Shown in pieces: positions 1 through 12,278 of a DNA stretch of 64,000 bases. This DNA comes from Hymenopus coronatus. Its lineage: Eukaryota; Arthropoda; Insecta; Mantodea; Hymenopodidae. The position numbers and the translations under genes were made by a program. The notes under the pieces are model-generated. The model searched no databases. It was not told the DNA's origin and saw only the letters and a list, made by a program, of their open reading frames with translations. Numbering within the stretch: the first letter of the stretch is position 1; each line of letters starts with the position of its first letter. Location: positions 64,978,765 to 65,042,764 of the forward strand of contig CM060890.1 of assembly GCA_030762935.1 (NCBI GenBank), given 5' to 3'.

Positions 1-640
1 CAACTATAAACCCATTGTCCGAGATAACTGGGCTTATAGAAAGCAATAGAAAACGAAATTATGATTTTCAGTTTCCAGTTATAAGCTAAAACAGAAGAGA
101 TACTATTGGGTGTCCTAAGATTTATTTTACTCACGCATTTAAAAATATTAGTATGATTGAAGTAATATTGCTAGCGCTTAGTGTGTGGTGAAAAATAGCA
201 AGCTTATGATTTTTCAACCAAAGAAACGCACGTCTCTTTACTTTCGGGTGTCGAAGTTCGAGTGCGCTTTCAATGTTGGTGGAAATGGCTTGTTTTGTCA
301 AGACAAATATGGCAACATATCTTACATTGTAGTACAAAAAAGGACTTAACTGTTTCAGCAACAAGTGATTTTTTAAATATTATTAAAGAATATCAGTCGT
401 GTAAAGTAGACTCACATATGAAGGGTTTAGACATAAATGTCCTTCGAATTACAAAACAAAAAAAAAACAAAAAAACAAAAAAAGCCATGAACAAGCCATG
501 ACAAATTAGCTTCCTTCTCGTGGTTTTTATTAGTTATTAAATTCCTAATGCTTCGTTCCATCAGCGTGCCTGATTTAACTTCTCGTTTAAAAGGGAATTT
601 GCACTACAGAAATTCACCTGAGACTTCAGCATGGAGTCTG
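1..640. other. Stretch with no supported gene
   Basis: AT-rich sequence with A-rich runs near 460-485. Short open frames on both strands show no recognisable domain. I see nothing I can name here. Confidence 0.5.
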
Positions 641-714
641 TATAGGCGCCAGTAGCGGGCAAGGTTATTCAACCATTTTAAACATGTAGAAACAGATAAT
701 CAAGTTCACACTCG

Positions 715-835
715 TGGCAGAAATGCCTAAAAAAACACAACAAAAATGGGCGAGATCGCTAAGACAGATGTGTAATTGTGGGTGAAATTGCAGCTAAACT
801 TGGAGTGGGACACAGCGCAATCCAGTTCTAAATTG
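715..835 (+). pseudogene. Possible remnant of a mariner transposase helix-turn-helix
   Basis: Near 770-830 a short translated stretch reads VGEIAAKLGVGHSAIQ. This resembles the second helix-turn-helix of mariner-type transposases. It is open only over about 20 codons, has stops on either side and has no visible inverted repeats or catalytic motifs. The match is to a general pattern I recognise, so it may be coincidence. Confidence 0.22.
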
Positions 836-984
836 ATATTAATTTAAACTCGCGAACTTGTATTTTCCTAGTAAGATGAACGTGTAACAAAACTCTTACC
901 ATATTCAAAATTATTGCTGTAGGTAACCAGCAGCACGCGCATGTTCTCGAAAGCTAGAAAACAGATGTTATCGGAAAGCATATT

Positions 985-1320
985 TTTGTACTGTTGAGAA
1001 ACTCACTTCTCAGAGAAACGTATTTTTCTATCTAAATATAATCCAGATAAACATTTGCAAAAATAATCACATTACACATGCCATTGCTACAGAGAATTAG
1101 AAGAAACCGAAATGAGAGTAAGATGTTTAAGCCGGTCGCTTTTTATCTTGAAATTCCTCTTTCCAAGATACCGCAAGAAGCAACTGAATAGCGACAGCGA
1201 CCCACAAAATGTTGAGAAATTCAAACCAATAATAACGGATACTATCTTAGAAATCGCTGATGCCACTTAATGTTATTTGAAATAAGTTGTGTGTTTTAAA
1301 GAATTCTATATTGGCGGTGC
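985..1320 (+). repeat. Family H, degraded 5' portion
   Basis: Old copy of the window's dominant repeat. The block around 1040-1085 (AATCCAGATAAACATT) and the block 1213-1310 (CAAACCAATAATAACGGAT, then AGTTGTGTGTTTTAA) match the same ordered blocks of better copies such as 62171-63020. The 3' half is missing. Confidence 0.6.
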
Positions 1321-3084
1321 AGTTCTTTTTCTCAATTTATGTTTTAAAGATGTATCAGTTAAAACAAAACGAAACAAATTCAGTAGAGCACTTCACAAGC
1401 GATTTCCACTAAATTAAACATATATCTTAAATATGTTTTTTAATTTACAATAGTTTGAGTACTTTTTGATAAATAGATAAATAAAAATTTAAAAAATCGG
1501 GGTTTCTAGTAAATCTTCGTTTCGCATCTTTTTGGGATATTGTACACAAATATCATGTTGGAATACAATATTCCTGTATCTATTAGGTACGTGGCAGAGA
1601 AAACAAACGCATAAATACTACTGAACCAATACTATGTAATGAACAAACAGCACTGGGGAAGTTTTTATGCAATTGCACCATGGTAAATAGGCTGTTACCG
1701 CATTCAATACAACTAGTGATAATTTAGCTAATTGTGGCTCCCAAATAGCAAATTTTCTAAAGCAATGACGTAATACCATTATTCGAAGTTGTTGTGGCTC
1801 ATAGAGAAAAGATGAAATTATTTCGTGATTCCCTCTTCTCTGTGCAACGAAAATGCAATAACCTATGTAGGTTATTAAGTAACAATAATTAAGTTCTGAA
1901 TTTATAATTACCAAGCTGTGCTGATAATAATAGACTGCATCCTTCAACACGCCAGATAATAAAAAAAAAAAAAAAAAAAAAATTGTCTCATAATGACATA
2001 TGGAGATGCCCTCACTTTTGTCACACATGTGCGCTGATTTATTTAGGTTTCGTTGTTTAAAATACCCAGAACAACTGAAAGACACGTGCCGTAATAACAT
2101 TATTCACCTGTTGGATAAATAAGTCTAACATAAGCACGTATTTAATAGGAACACAGTATTTTTGCCACATATCTTTGAGGAAACCGCAAGAAGGATGATA
2201 ATAGACACAGATGGAGAAGTCAAGAAAGAGGGGAGGGAAAAACAATGAAAATAAAGGAGCAGTAATAAAGCGTCCGAGAGATGGATTGTAGGGGAGGGTC
2301 ACATATTGCGAAATAAACGGTGCGGAAAATAACATGGCTAGCACTGCAGCTTTCGTTGACAAATACTGTGCTGCGTGCTCTACAAACTGCTGCAGTGTCA
2401 GCTTTATTGATGTTTGTCCAGTTATGATTCCGGGCAAACTTAATGTCGCCCTCCACCAACTGCCTCACTAACAAGAAATGGTTGTACCGCCAGACGAATG
2501 TGTATGATGACTGAATATAGTAGGTTGCACCAGTAGCAAATATTTGAACTATAAGCCTTTTTCAGGAAAACCACTAAAGATTAAACCAATGAACTTAAAA
2601 GGGTAAAAAGTATTCTATGAGAAACATATATTCCAGTTTTCATTTTGTAAATAGACTTAATTATGTTCCTTCAGAAATAATTTCTTATTACATGAGAAAC
2701 ACAACCTAAATTACTTCTGTTCCGCATACAGGTACTCTCCCTCTCCTTATTACATAATTGTTATAAAAAAACACTTCTTCACTTCGCGTATCTTAAATAA
2801 CGCTACTTCTCTGAATTATTACAAAGACAAGCTTATTTGGAAAAGTTGTTTGGTGTTTATTCTTCTGCTATCAAAAATGTTATTATGTTAATTTAGATTT
2901 AAAGAAACATTTATAAATATTGCAGCAATAAATAAACTTAAAAAAAAACTGATAGCTAATTATACAAAACAAAAGACATGCCTAAGGATGAGGAATGGAA
3001 ACGCTTTAAGAAAACTGGATACCACCAGTTTATTGTAAATAATCAAGTTTGTTCAACTTAATGCACAGTGCCGAAATGACCAAA
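1321..3084. other. Gene-free stretch with unremarkable open frames
   Basis: Contains an A-run at 1962-1981 and minus-strand open frames (1618-2474) that overlap one another and show no domain, signal peptide or family resemblance. Composition is typical of the window. I cannot support a gene. Confidence 0.4.
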
Positions 3085-3086
3085 TA

Positions 3087-4597
3087 CATTAGTGTCCAAA
3101 AGATAAGCATAATTCAATATTTTATTACCAAGTGTACAAAAATTAAACATAATGCAATATGTTATCAATACATCACACATGATCTGGAACGCAATAGAGT
3201 GAGAAATAGCAGACAATTTTGACCTCGGAACATCTTTTTACGTAAGCACAAAATCGGACAATCATTTCCCCAATCACAATGATGGTGCTGAGCTGTTAAT
3301 ATGGGGTGTGGTGATCCCCCATGGTTACACAAGCCTCGCAGAGCCGTGGCATACTCTCTATAAGGTGGTTCGAGAGTTCTGCAGGCAGCAGTTCCCATTC
3401 CTCACGAAGAGCACGTCAGGGGTCTGGAAGTGTCCTTGGTGGGGACTGGCGGGTTGCAAGTCGCCTTCCTAATGCATCCCAGGCATGCTCTATAGGGTTC
3501 ATATCCGGGGACATCGCTGGTCAATCCATGCGGTGGATATTTTCCATCTCAAGATATCGTCCACCAGGTGGGCTCGAGCGAACGTGCATTATCGTCTATT
3601 AAGATGAAGTGTAGACCAACTGCACCGCTGAAAAGTCACACAAATGGTTCCAATACCTCGTCCCTTTATCTCTGGGCATTCACAGTACCACCGTCTAAGA
3701 TGTGCAGATCTTTACGTCCACTGAACATTATGCCTGCACATACGAGTATTCCAACACCACCACTACCTCCAACGGGCGTGTTTCCACGATGTTGGTGGGA
3801 TGAAACCGGGTTCTACGTTCTCTCCAGATTATTGTACGACCAGAATCATTGTTCAAACTGAATCTGGACTCATCTGTAAAGAGCACGTTCCTCCATTCAT
3901 CCAAGGTCCAAAGTTGACGTTGCTGACTCCATTGTATACGGGACCGTATGTGTATTCGATTGAGTGGGACACACACTGCTGTACGTCTGGCATAGAGGCC
4001 GACTGCCCTGAGCCTCCGGTATACAGTTTACCTCAAAACTCGAACGCCGAGGCGACTGCAAGCTCGGAAGTCAGTTGCCTCGCAGGCATCCTCCGATATA
4101 GTCTGTTATAGTCAAATATCGGTCGTGTTGCGGCGTTGTGACCCATGGGCGACCATGTACAGGGATCCGACAAACACCTCCTGTTTCTTGAAACCGTCGC
4201 CAAAGCCTGGAAATGACAAATTGTGGCACATTCAGGGCTCGAGAGACTGTGGTTTGTGTCTGACCTGCCTCTAGACATCCGATGATTCTACTCTTCAAAT
4301 CAGGGTCCAATTCACGTCTTTGTGGCATTTTGGTGCTGTCTTGTAAAACTTTGCGAAGCAACTACTCTCTTGTTTACAATGGGAGAACAATAACAATGAG
4401 CCAAGCACTGGTTCTGATACTCTGGTATTGGATTGCTGTTCTAGTTGTGTTGACCTTAGAAACATGAACCAGCTTACCTATTAGAGACCATCAACAAGAG
4501 GAGGCACACATTGTGGTAACGTTTAATGGCGCTCGCTCACAGTTTTCCCTCTCAGTTCTCTGTTTTCCGAATTATGCTTAATTTTTGGACACTAGTG
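3087..4597 (-). mobile_element. Tc1-like DNA transposon, full length but inactivated, with IR/DR ends
   Basis: About 1.5 kb bounded by 29-bp inverted repeats. The left end begins CATTAGTGTCCAAAA and the right end, read inward, begins CACTAGTGTCCAAAA; both continue into AAGCATAATTC. TA dinucleotides flank at 3085-3086 and 4598-4599, the Tc1/mariner target duplication. A second, diverged copy of the terminal motif lies inside the left end at about 3128-3160, which matches the inverted/direct repeat arrangement used for transposase binding in several Tc1-like families. No equivalent inner copy was obvious at the right end. Confidence 0.88.
3165..4328 (-). pseudogene. Tc1-like transposase pseudogene (DD34E type)
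   Basis: Transposase of the Tc1 clade, which cuts and inserts DNA at TA sites. The N-terminus starts near 4328 with MPQRRELDPDLK and has a helix-turn-helix (GQTQTTVSRALNVPQFVISR). The first catalytic Asp is in LFTDESRF (about 3865-3890). The second is in FILIDDNA (about 3580-3605). The glutamate is in MNPIEHAWD (about 3474-3503). The C-terminal GDHHTPY lies near 3300-3325. These blocks sit in different frames, and a stop stands where a Trp is expected before the third catalytic block, so there are several frameshifts plus at least one nonsense change. The order and spacing are otherwise complete. Not functional as it stands. Confidence 0.85.
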
Positions 4598-4784
4598 TAG
4601 TTTCAAAGTCGGTAGGTAAGCGCAAGCGCGCTCAAAACAAGAAGCGTACTTTCTTCGCGTTTAACTCTTGAAGATTTTTATGACGTGTCGTTACTTCGTA
4701 TCATTGAAGAACATCTTGAAAGCTGAAGAAGCACAAAAGGACGCAGACACCAACATCAGTATCAGACAAATTTAAGATAAATGG

Positions 4785-5000
4785 AAATGACGCTTTATTT
4801 ATGGACGCTCTTTAACTGCTGTGGTTCTCAGCGTCCCATTCTATACTGGGCGTGAAAGACCACTTAATTTTGCTCAGATGCCTCTCTATCAGACTTGAGG
4901 TTCTTTTACGTGCCGTAAATCTACGGCACGGGATCAACGGTTTTACTTCCCTCCCAAAGGAAGCCATGCTAAGGAGTTTTACGCCCGAAAAAAGATAACT
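4785..5000 (-). mobile_element. SINE-A copy, 5' truncated
   Basis: Minus-strand SINE of the family best seen at 59448-59745. It shares the tail (CATAAATAAAGCG), the body blocks (TTTCACGCCCAGTATAGAAT, GAACCTCAAG, AGTAAAACCG) and the CTTAGCATGGCTTCC block. It lacks the tRNA-like head, ending near 5000 in TTTTTCGGGCG. Confidence 0.85.
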
Positions 5001-5299
5001 TTATGCTAAAACGTTCTCCACTACTTTCTCCACTGTGCAGATATTTCTACTTAAAAAAGTGGCAACCCCATATCAGACATAGTAATATCAATACAAAAAC
5101 AACATCGCAATCTATGTATTAATTGCATAACTTACTTGTCTTCAAGAATCACGAGTCATTTTTCACAGTAATCAACAAAGGAATGGTACAATGAGGGTTC
5201 AACTCACATGTGCATTTCTCTTCAAAGGACTGTAAACGAGACAACCCTCCCAGGATACTTTATTCAATTTATCTTCTGAATGAAATCTTATTGCATTTT

Positions 5300-6110
5300 C
5301 TATTTCTACATTACTATGTATAACAAATAGGGGAAATATTGTACTCTACACAAAAACATCGATGTCCAGATTTCACAGGAAATTTCCGGCCCTCTGGGGA
5401 AAAAAAATCTTTATAAAAAAAAGTGGTGTGTCGTAAGTCTAAAAACAGCATAACTCAAATACGGAAAGTCGGGTGAATACCAAACTTAGAATTTAAATTC
5501 CAAGGATTATCTTCCAAGGATACAGCACAAAGATTCTCAAGACACTACCCCCACTCCAAATTACTCTTTACATATTTTGAAGTGCTTCATTTTCTCAAAA
5601 ATGGTTCAAACGATTTTGAATAGAAAGCATATATTAGAAATACTTAGATGACAAAATTCATAAGTTGAAGTTTCTGGGAATAGTTTGTGAATCCTCTTCA
5701 TTCGCAAGGAATTTTAACACACTCTTACATCATAACTGGTAAATGTTAAGCGATAGACGAAAACATACTACCAAAGAATGTAGACCTGTTTAAAACACAC
5801 AGTTTATCTCAAATACCTTTTTTTGTAGCATCAGCTATTTCCCAGATATCCGTTATTACGCATTCGAATCGTTTAAAACTTCTCATTCTTTTAAAGTTCT
5901 CGATATCATATAAAAGAGTATGGGATTTTAAGATCAGCATATAGTGCCCAGTTCTAAAACAAAATCTGAATATCGCTATTCTCTTTCTATCTATAACGAA
6001 ACATGTAATTTAGCTATTTCCGGAGAGATTTATCTCGGTTAGGAAAATAAACTTTCGTAAACCCACTAATAAGCAGTGGAGGGTAAGAAAGTAATGTGAA
6101 CGTAACACCT
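5300..6110 (-). repeat. Family H, near full length, highly diverged
   Basis: Ordered blocks of family H in reverse: CCAGATTTCACAGGAAAT, GAATACCAAACTTAGAAT, TATCTTCCAAGGATACAGCA, TTTTCTCAAAAATGGTTC, TTTCTGGGAATAGT, AAAACACACAGTTTAT and a terminal AAGAAAGTAATGTGAACG near 6085-6105. Divergence and indels mark it as one of the oldest copies here. Confidence 0.8.
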
Positions 6111-7940
6111 CAATATTTTCTCTCGTGCGCATCCAAAGCACAAAGTATAAAACCACTTATTAAAACAAATGGTAATATGCTACACATGTATAAATGTGAA
6201 TTGAAAGTTTATCTGGATTAATAAAAATAGAAAAACAAGCTTCTGTAAAAAGAGGTTGTTTAGGTCAAAGGTTTATCTGCCTAATTTTCCTATCAACTAG
6301 TAGCTTTTACTGTAGTGACCATTTTTCCATTCACCATTTCTTTCAGTGCAGTTTTTTTACAAGCAGTTTCTTCTCATTTAATTTTCTGTCGGTTTTATTT
6401 CCTTCTTGTATCATTTGGCCACTATTACGGGCACAGTCCTTTTTTTTGCCCTCTCTTACAAAGAATTTCCTTAGTTGTCTGTGTTTTACACTTTCCATTT
6501 TTCTGCACAAGTGTATTTAAAGTGCTTTCAATTGTGTTCTTTATTTTGTCGCAACACTGAAATTTCTGCTCATAAGAATGCTGCAATTTGCGAAAAGAAA
6601 TTCATCACCCTCTTCTCTAGTTCTTTCTCCAACAATGCGTTGAAACCTTTCTTTGCCTTCGTTTGATTTCTCGGTAATAACCTCGTGGTGTCGCTGAGAG
6701 AACCCGTTATGAGGGCAGACTCGAAGTAGATTTTAAGGTGATTCGAGTTATCTTAGTCGGGATGTTTAGAACTATTAGCGCAGACCTCTTATTTGCCACA
6801 TATTATAATTAGTACGGAAAGAGGACTAGAAGGGCTTCAGGAAAAAAAGGTATGTAATGAAATTAATCTACTATGAAATCTCGGAGTTGCATAGAGAAAT
6901 ATAATGTATGTGACATTTGTCGTATGGAAATACTATTTTAAAGAACAAACTGGATGGGGAATAAGAAGCAAATTTGCACGCCTATGTCTGAAACTACTAA
7001 TCAGGACTACAGAAGATATTTTTCCCGGAAATGGATGTAATTAAATTTTTGATTTTGGTAACAATGACTCGCCCGACAGGTAATGCCTTCAGGTCTAATT
7101 TCAAGCCCTGATGTGTTAAGCACCATGGCACCTTAATTTAATATCACAAACACAATGCAAAATCATTTCTTAAACAAGACCACCTCTGCAGTGTGGCTAT
7201 ATCCAAGATGTCGCAGTTGTGAACCTCGCTTAGGCTGAGTTACTTGGATAAGATTTTTTCTCGGAGTTTTCCCTTATCCTGACAAGACGAATGTTGAGTA
7301 ACCATAAGCTCTGGACCCCTAAATCATTTACGCACCATTTCACAGATTTCATTCCTCGCCCGATAGCCGATATGCCCAGCCATTTAAATGACGTTACTAA
7401 AAATAAACAAATAAAATATGCAGCAAATTTTCAGCCATAAATGGCCAGCAAAGGAAACGTTTAACTTCAACTCAGTTAATGACAAGAATGCTATAGGAGA
7501 CCCGTGAAGCTTGTTCCGAGTAAACGTAAACTTAGTTTTAGAAATGCAGTGTGCTATATATGGCAGTTATGGTATTTGCAACAACTTAAGTCACTTCTGG
7601 TTCTAGGAGCAGGTACATTAAATGTCACTCAGTTGCTTTCACATTCATGAAACTACAATGCTTATGAAACTCAGAGTCAGAATAAGACAAGAAGCACGCA
7701 GTTGAACAAGTAAGGTGCATGAAAAGCAGTAGACCTTATAGAGTTGGCATTAAACTATATTTTACAATACGATTATAAGACAGCTTCAAGCAAACTATGC
7801 CATAACTATGCCGCAATTCTGTAAATCAAATATCTAATGCGTTTATAAATATATAATGAAATATACTACACTGCCTTACACGAACACGGATACACTCCGT
7901 GCACTCCGTAAGAATAAAAATTAGGATAGCACGTGTAACT
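6111..7940. other. Gene-free stretch
   Basis: A short family H-like scrap is possible at 6180-6265. Open frames at 6315-6666 are hydrophobic and Phe-rich because of T-rich DNA and show no family match. No gene supported. Confidence 0.4.
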
Positions 7941-7944
7941 ATTT

Positions 7945-8350
7945 TTCACACAAGTTATGCGCAAGGCAAGTTGGAAGAGTAGAGTCAGACTGAAAAATTC
8001 AATTCCATTGCCGCAATCTGTACCACTTCCGTCCGGTTGCTCTATCCGATTGAACCTCAATGACATTCAATTTCCCAACTGACCCGTAACACAAGGAGAT
8101 CTGAAACTCATTCTGGGATGGCATTCCCCGATGGCGACTTAAAACGTCTTAGGTATTTTTAAGGATTGGGCTTCACAATTGAACTATGAGGGTAATTAAT
8201 GAAGCCAATCAATAGTAATTCATTGTTTTTTTTCAAATAAGCCGTGTGTAGGACAAGAGTGAAAACGTAGTACCAGACTGAAAAATTCAGCAACCGGACG
8301 AAAATCGAAGATCGGTAGTTCCAATCCCGGCTACAGCGATGAATGACATT
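7945..8350. repeat. tRNA-like SINE-B fragments (two tail-like units)
   Basis: Two related segments each contain CAGACTGAAAAATTCA (near 7988 and 8275). Each is followed by tRNA-like sequence: the first resembles a reversed tRNA head, and the second (8290-8330) carries a plus-strand box-B-like GTTCCAATCCCGG. The same body motifs (GTGTAGGACA; ACAAGGAGATCT versus ACAAGGTGATCT) recur at 38050-38410. I read this as a chimeric or doubled remnant of a tRNA-derived SINE. Confidence 0.55.
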
Positions 8351-8507
8351 TTCACCGTAATTTCAAATATTACAACAAGGTTTTCTCTTCCACATGTATG
8401 GAAATAATTTTGTTAACCCCACAGATGAAATGAAACAATGTCTGCAATTTTAAAAAATTTATAAAGATGTTAAAATGAAAAATCTTGAAAAGCGTCAGCA
8501 TGTAATA

Positions 8508-9420
8508 CAGGGTTATTCAAAAAGAAAGAACACATTTCAAACTTTTATTGCTTCCAAACTACAAAAGATAGAAGCATGATTCCAACGTTCATGGAGAGAG
8601 AAAAGTTTACAATTGAAATAGCGCGGGGGTAGAGGTTCCAATTACGGCCGCATTGGCGCTGTTGTTTGTTGTTGTATGTCTGTAGTGAAATGGCGGCGAC
8701 ACCTCGAGAAATCATTTTGTGTGCTGCAATTAGCAAAGCTAGGGTCCATTGTTGCAGTTCAACGAAAGGATCCCAAAAAAAATCCACATCACGAGCAAGC
8801 AACCAACAATATGGCGAGTTCTTATACATCGTCTGCACCTGAAGACATACAAACTGCATTGAATCCTGACGACCACAACAAACAGTACAAAGTGTACATT
8901 GGCATGTTAGAAGATGTGGAAGAATACAATTTTACTCAACGTTTAATGTTTTCCAAAGAATTTTTTTCATGCAAGATGGTGCCCTGCCTCATTTCTCTTA
9001 CCACGTCCGACGTTACTTGAACAACAGGTTTGCAGGACGTTGGATTGCGAGAGGAGGAGCAGATCAACTTTATCGCCAGTGGCCTCCCAAGTCTCCAGAT
9101 CTCACTCCATGTGATTTTTATCTATGGGGTTACGTAAAAGACCGTGTTTTTATCCCTCCTATGCCTGGCACTCTTGAAGATCTACGACATCGAATTGTTG
9201 AAGCTGTAAATTCCATAACTGGAGACCAGCTGATTCGTGTGTGGCAAGAAATGTGCCACCGTTTTGACATATGTCGTGTAACACACGGTGCTCATAATGA
9301 ATGCATATTATAAAAATGTACAGTTTTGTATCTCCATGAACGTTGGAATCATGTTTCTATCTTTTGTGGTTTGGAAGCAATAAATACTTGAAATCGGTTA
9401 TTTCTTTTTTAATAACCCTG
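8508..9420 (+). mobile_element. Internally deleted mariner-like DNA element with ~95-bp inverted ends
   Basis: Bounded by TA (8506-8507 and 9421-9422). The ends begin CAGGGTTATTCAAAAAG and, read inward on the right, CAGGGTTATTAAAAAAG. Similarity between the ends extends about 95 bp: ATTGCTTCCAAAC and ATGATTCCAACGTTCATGGA occur at 8549-8606 and, reversed, at 9335-9400. The interior holds pieces of a transposase with large parts missing, so this is a non-autonomous deletion derivative. The same superfamily supplied the fold-back element at 24974-25847, whose tip begins CAGGGTTACTAC. Confidence 0.88.
8691..9313 (+). pseudogene. Deleted transposase of an insect mariner-like family (DDE, HTH N-terminus)
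   Basis: Starts MAATPREIILCAAISKA, as in insect transposases with a DUF4817-type helix-turn-helix. It then jumps to LNPDDHNKQYKVYIGMLEDV (different frame, about 8857-8920) and stops matching at LMFSKE, where the first catalytic Asp region should follow. It resumes at FMQDGALPHF (second catalytic Asp, about 8965-8995), then WPPKSPDLTPCDFYLWGYVK (third catalytic region), and ends RVTHGAHNECIL at 9313. The region between the first and second catalytic residues is gone. The C-terminal 114 codons are uninterrupted. It cannot encode a functional transposase. Confidence 0.85.
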
Positions 9421-9587
9421 TATTGTTTAATATTTCTGTATTCAAACTTGTAATTTTACTTTCGTTAATTTGGCTGCTAGAGTTTTAAAAGTGGAAAGAA
9501 ACGGTTTCTGATGTTACTTTATAGAATTTCTAATAGTCAGAGAAAGTCCTTTAAGTGACCATGTTTTACAGCAAGTTATTTTAACTG

Positions 9588-9735
9588 GTGTACTGAGTGG
9601 TTCAGTTAGGTGCTGACCTTCTCATCTCAAGGTCGCGGGTTCAAACCCGGATCGGATCGATGGTTTTTAAGTGTGCCTAAAAGCGACAGCCCATGTCAGT
9701 AGATTTACTCGTGCGGGACGAAATTCCTCCACAAA
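9588..9735 (+). mobile_element. SINE-C, tRNA-derived
   Basis: tRNA-like head with an A-box-like TGAGTGGTTCAGTTAGG and a strong B box GGTTCAAACCCGG at 9638-9650. It is followed by the body motif ATGTCAGTAGATTTACT and TGCGGGACGAAATTCC, which I recognise from widespread insect tRNA SINEs. No target duplication was seen. Confidence 0.72.
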
Positions 9736-9772
9736 AGTTTCGCAAATATATGAACGACAGTTTCGTTAACAA

Positions 9773-10531
9773 TTTTACTTTCTCTACTTAGTACATTGCA
9801 TTTCACTAAACAATTCGATACTGAGATTTCACTGGAAATACACGTTTTAGAGCCCAGAAAAAGGTCCGCGCACACGTGTGAATACGATAATTTAAAAACG
9901 AAAATCTGCTTTTCATGTTTAGTATCTTGAAAGAATGCGATACTAAGATTTTGAGGAGAAACCAAGCCACCATTTTTACATGGGAAAAATTTTGAACATT
10001 TTGATTTTCTCATAAATGACTAACAATTTTGATTAAAATTCCGTTATTAAGTATATAAATAAATATATATATATATATATTGAATTTTCCTGAAATAGCC
10101 TCTGAAGACATCTTCATTCTGAATGGTCTTTGCGTAACTGGTAAACCGTAAGAGATACACAAAATTAACACAAAAACAATGCAGATGCTGTTAATGTCAT
10201 ATACATTTTTTTTCGTGAGGTTCACCATTTCCGAGATATTACTTGTTATTGGTTTCAATTTTAAAATACTTGAACTTTTCTCATATAGAATTGGTCAATT
10301 CCTGAGCATACACTAATAAAAAAATAGTAATAAAAAGATTAATTTAAGAGAATTGAACTGTCACTTTAGCCTAGTGTACTCCCTATTTCCATTTCCATTC
10401 TACTTACGAGATAGTAATAAAACAATTTCTGCTAATACTTATCTGGATTAGTATGCAGTAAGTTGCAAAATAACAAATTTAACAATGACTTGTTACAAAG
10501 ATGCAGAGAAAGTCATGCGAATGGAACATAT
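9773..10531 (-). repeat. Family H, near full length
   Basis: Begins TTTTACTTTCTCTAC and ends GCAGAGAAAGTCATGCG followed by AATGGAACATAT. All ordered blocks are present. The (CA)n site is reduced to GCGCACACGTGTG, and an (AT)n tract sits at 10062-10080. Confidence 0.9.
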
Positions 10532-12235
10532 CGAGAAAATATTTTGCGGCAACTGAAATCCACAGAGATGGTAATACATCTATTTTCAAATCAGTTCCAT
10601 TGTTTTATTCCTAAGTCAGATGATTACAATGTCATTTTTTATTTCCAAATGATTTTATATTGCCATTATGATTATAATCATAATAACTGAGAGTTCTAGT
10701 ATCAAAATCTACTACATCCATTTTTTTAAAATGTTCCGTTGTGCCATACCTTTAAGAGTGTATTTTACTATCATATGCACTACTTGGTATTTTTAAGTTC
10801 AATCAAATCCCACTAAAATTCTTTGCGAAGATAATTCGTTTCAGTACCTGCAATATCCACCGGAAAAAGATGCGTGTATTTCAAAACCTATTTCATACAC
10901 TAACTAATCGTTAAGAGTACTTTAATTGGTAATTCATTCAGTTTAGTTGGAACGGTTTTAGGCAACAGACAAGTTGTCGATTATTCATCCTTATACACTT
11001 GAAACAACACGGAAAAAAGTCTATCTGCTCTCAAAATGGACATCAATTGGGCAAATCATCTATCATGAAGGTATTGTGTGAAACTGTGTTGCGAATGAAT
11101 ATTCAGAATACAACCTTAGCAGTTCAGTTGCAAGAAAATTACTAAGATTTAATCTGATTAGTAATAGAGCTTATTATGAAAACCTGTTTTATCCAGCAAA
11201 CACAGCCATAAGTTTTTCTTCATTTATCTAAAAACTATAAAAGTGGATACAGTAGACTTTGATACTAGACCCCTCATCTACTTTTCTTGACTATCGTTTT
11301 CAAAGCTGCTGGTTTTCTGAGTAGTGAAGTTAGGCACGTCAGTTTTATTGGCTCTTTATTTTAAAAGATTACATAATATATAGGCGTTTGCCTGTACCAT
11401 TATAATTTATATTTATAGTTTTTAAGATTCGTTCCGGTTAGTTATCGTTGGAAAGGTCCGCTGATACAAGATCACCAATGTTATGCTTGTCGGGCGTGCT
11501 TACATTAACTACACTAATTCTGGCTTAACCACGTGCAGTTAAACTGTTATTACTATCATTGTACAACTCCCCTCAATTTCGATCAGAATCCAAGACGCGA
11601 TCTCAGGTCTCAAGACAAAGTACCAGTTCTATCCACAACTTTGATGTCCCGAGGCGGCAGGAAAAAAGCACACATAAAATATCCCTTTAACGTCTTCACT
11701 ACGCCTTTATTAGCATTTACAATTATACTTATTTATCCTTGTTAAACAGCGGTTTATAAAGTCGCGTTTACAACTTAGTTGTGGAGCGATTGCGTGCAAG
11801 CCGCTACGAGGTGATGAGTTTGTTATTTAATAAAGCGGCACTAGATTCACACCTACCAGAAACACACGCTAAGTGCGAGGATGCAGACAATGGGCTATGT
11901 TCAATCATATGGGATAGCTACGACCTACGCCAAAAAGATTAGCCAACTGTGCCGTACAGGAAAGGTTGGGAGTGTGCGAATAAACTTGAAACGGGTAGTA
12001 AACTCATTGCGGCGCAGAGCGGTCGTGTAGCAGAAGCGCCTCAGGGTGAACAAGTTCCTTTCTTCCCGCTTTTCTACACGCTGCGGATGGAACTCCTACC
12101 TTGTTCCCGACAAAGCAGTTAACACCCCCCAGGGGCACTAGCGATGTGTACCAGCGATTCTTTCAGTTTCATTTTGGAGATGTTCGATGTGCTGCTTACC
12201 TGCAACAAGGTGAAAAGCACTCAGGATGCCTGTGT

Positions 12236-12278
<43 letters not shown>

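Noticed and set aside
1618..2474. Minus-strand frames of 84-160 codons as host exons
   Set aside because: They overlap in different frames, include a homopolymer-derived Phe run, and show no domain.
6315..6666. Phe-rich frames as a small membrane protein
   Set aside because: The hydrophobicity follows from T-rich DNA; no conserved pattern or start context.
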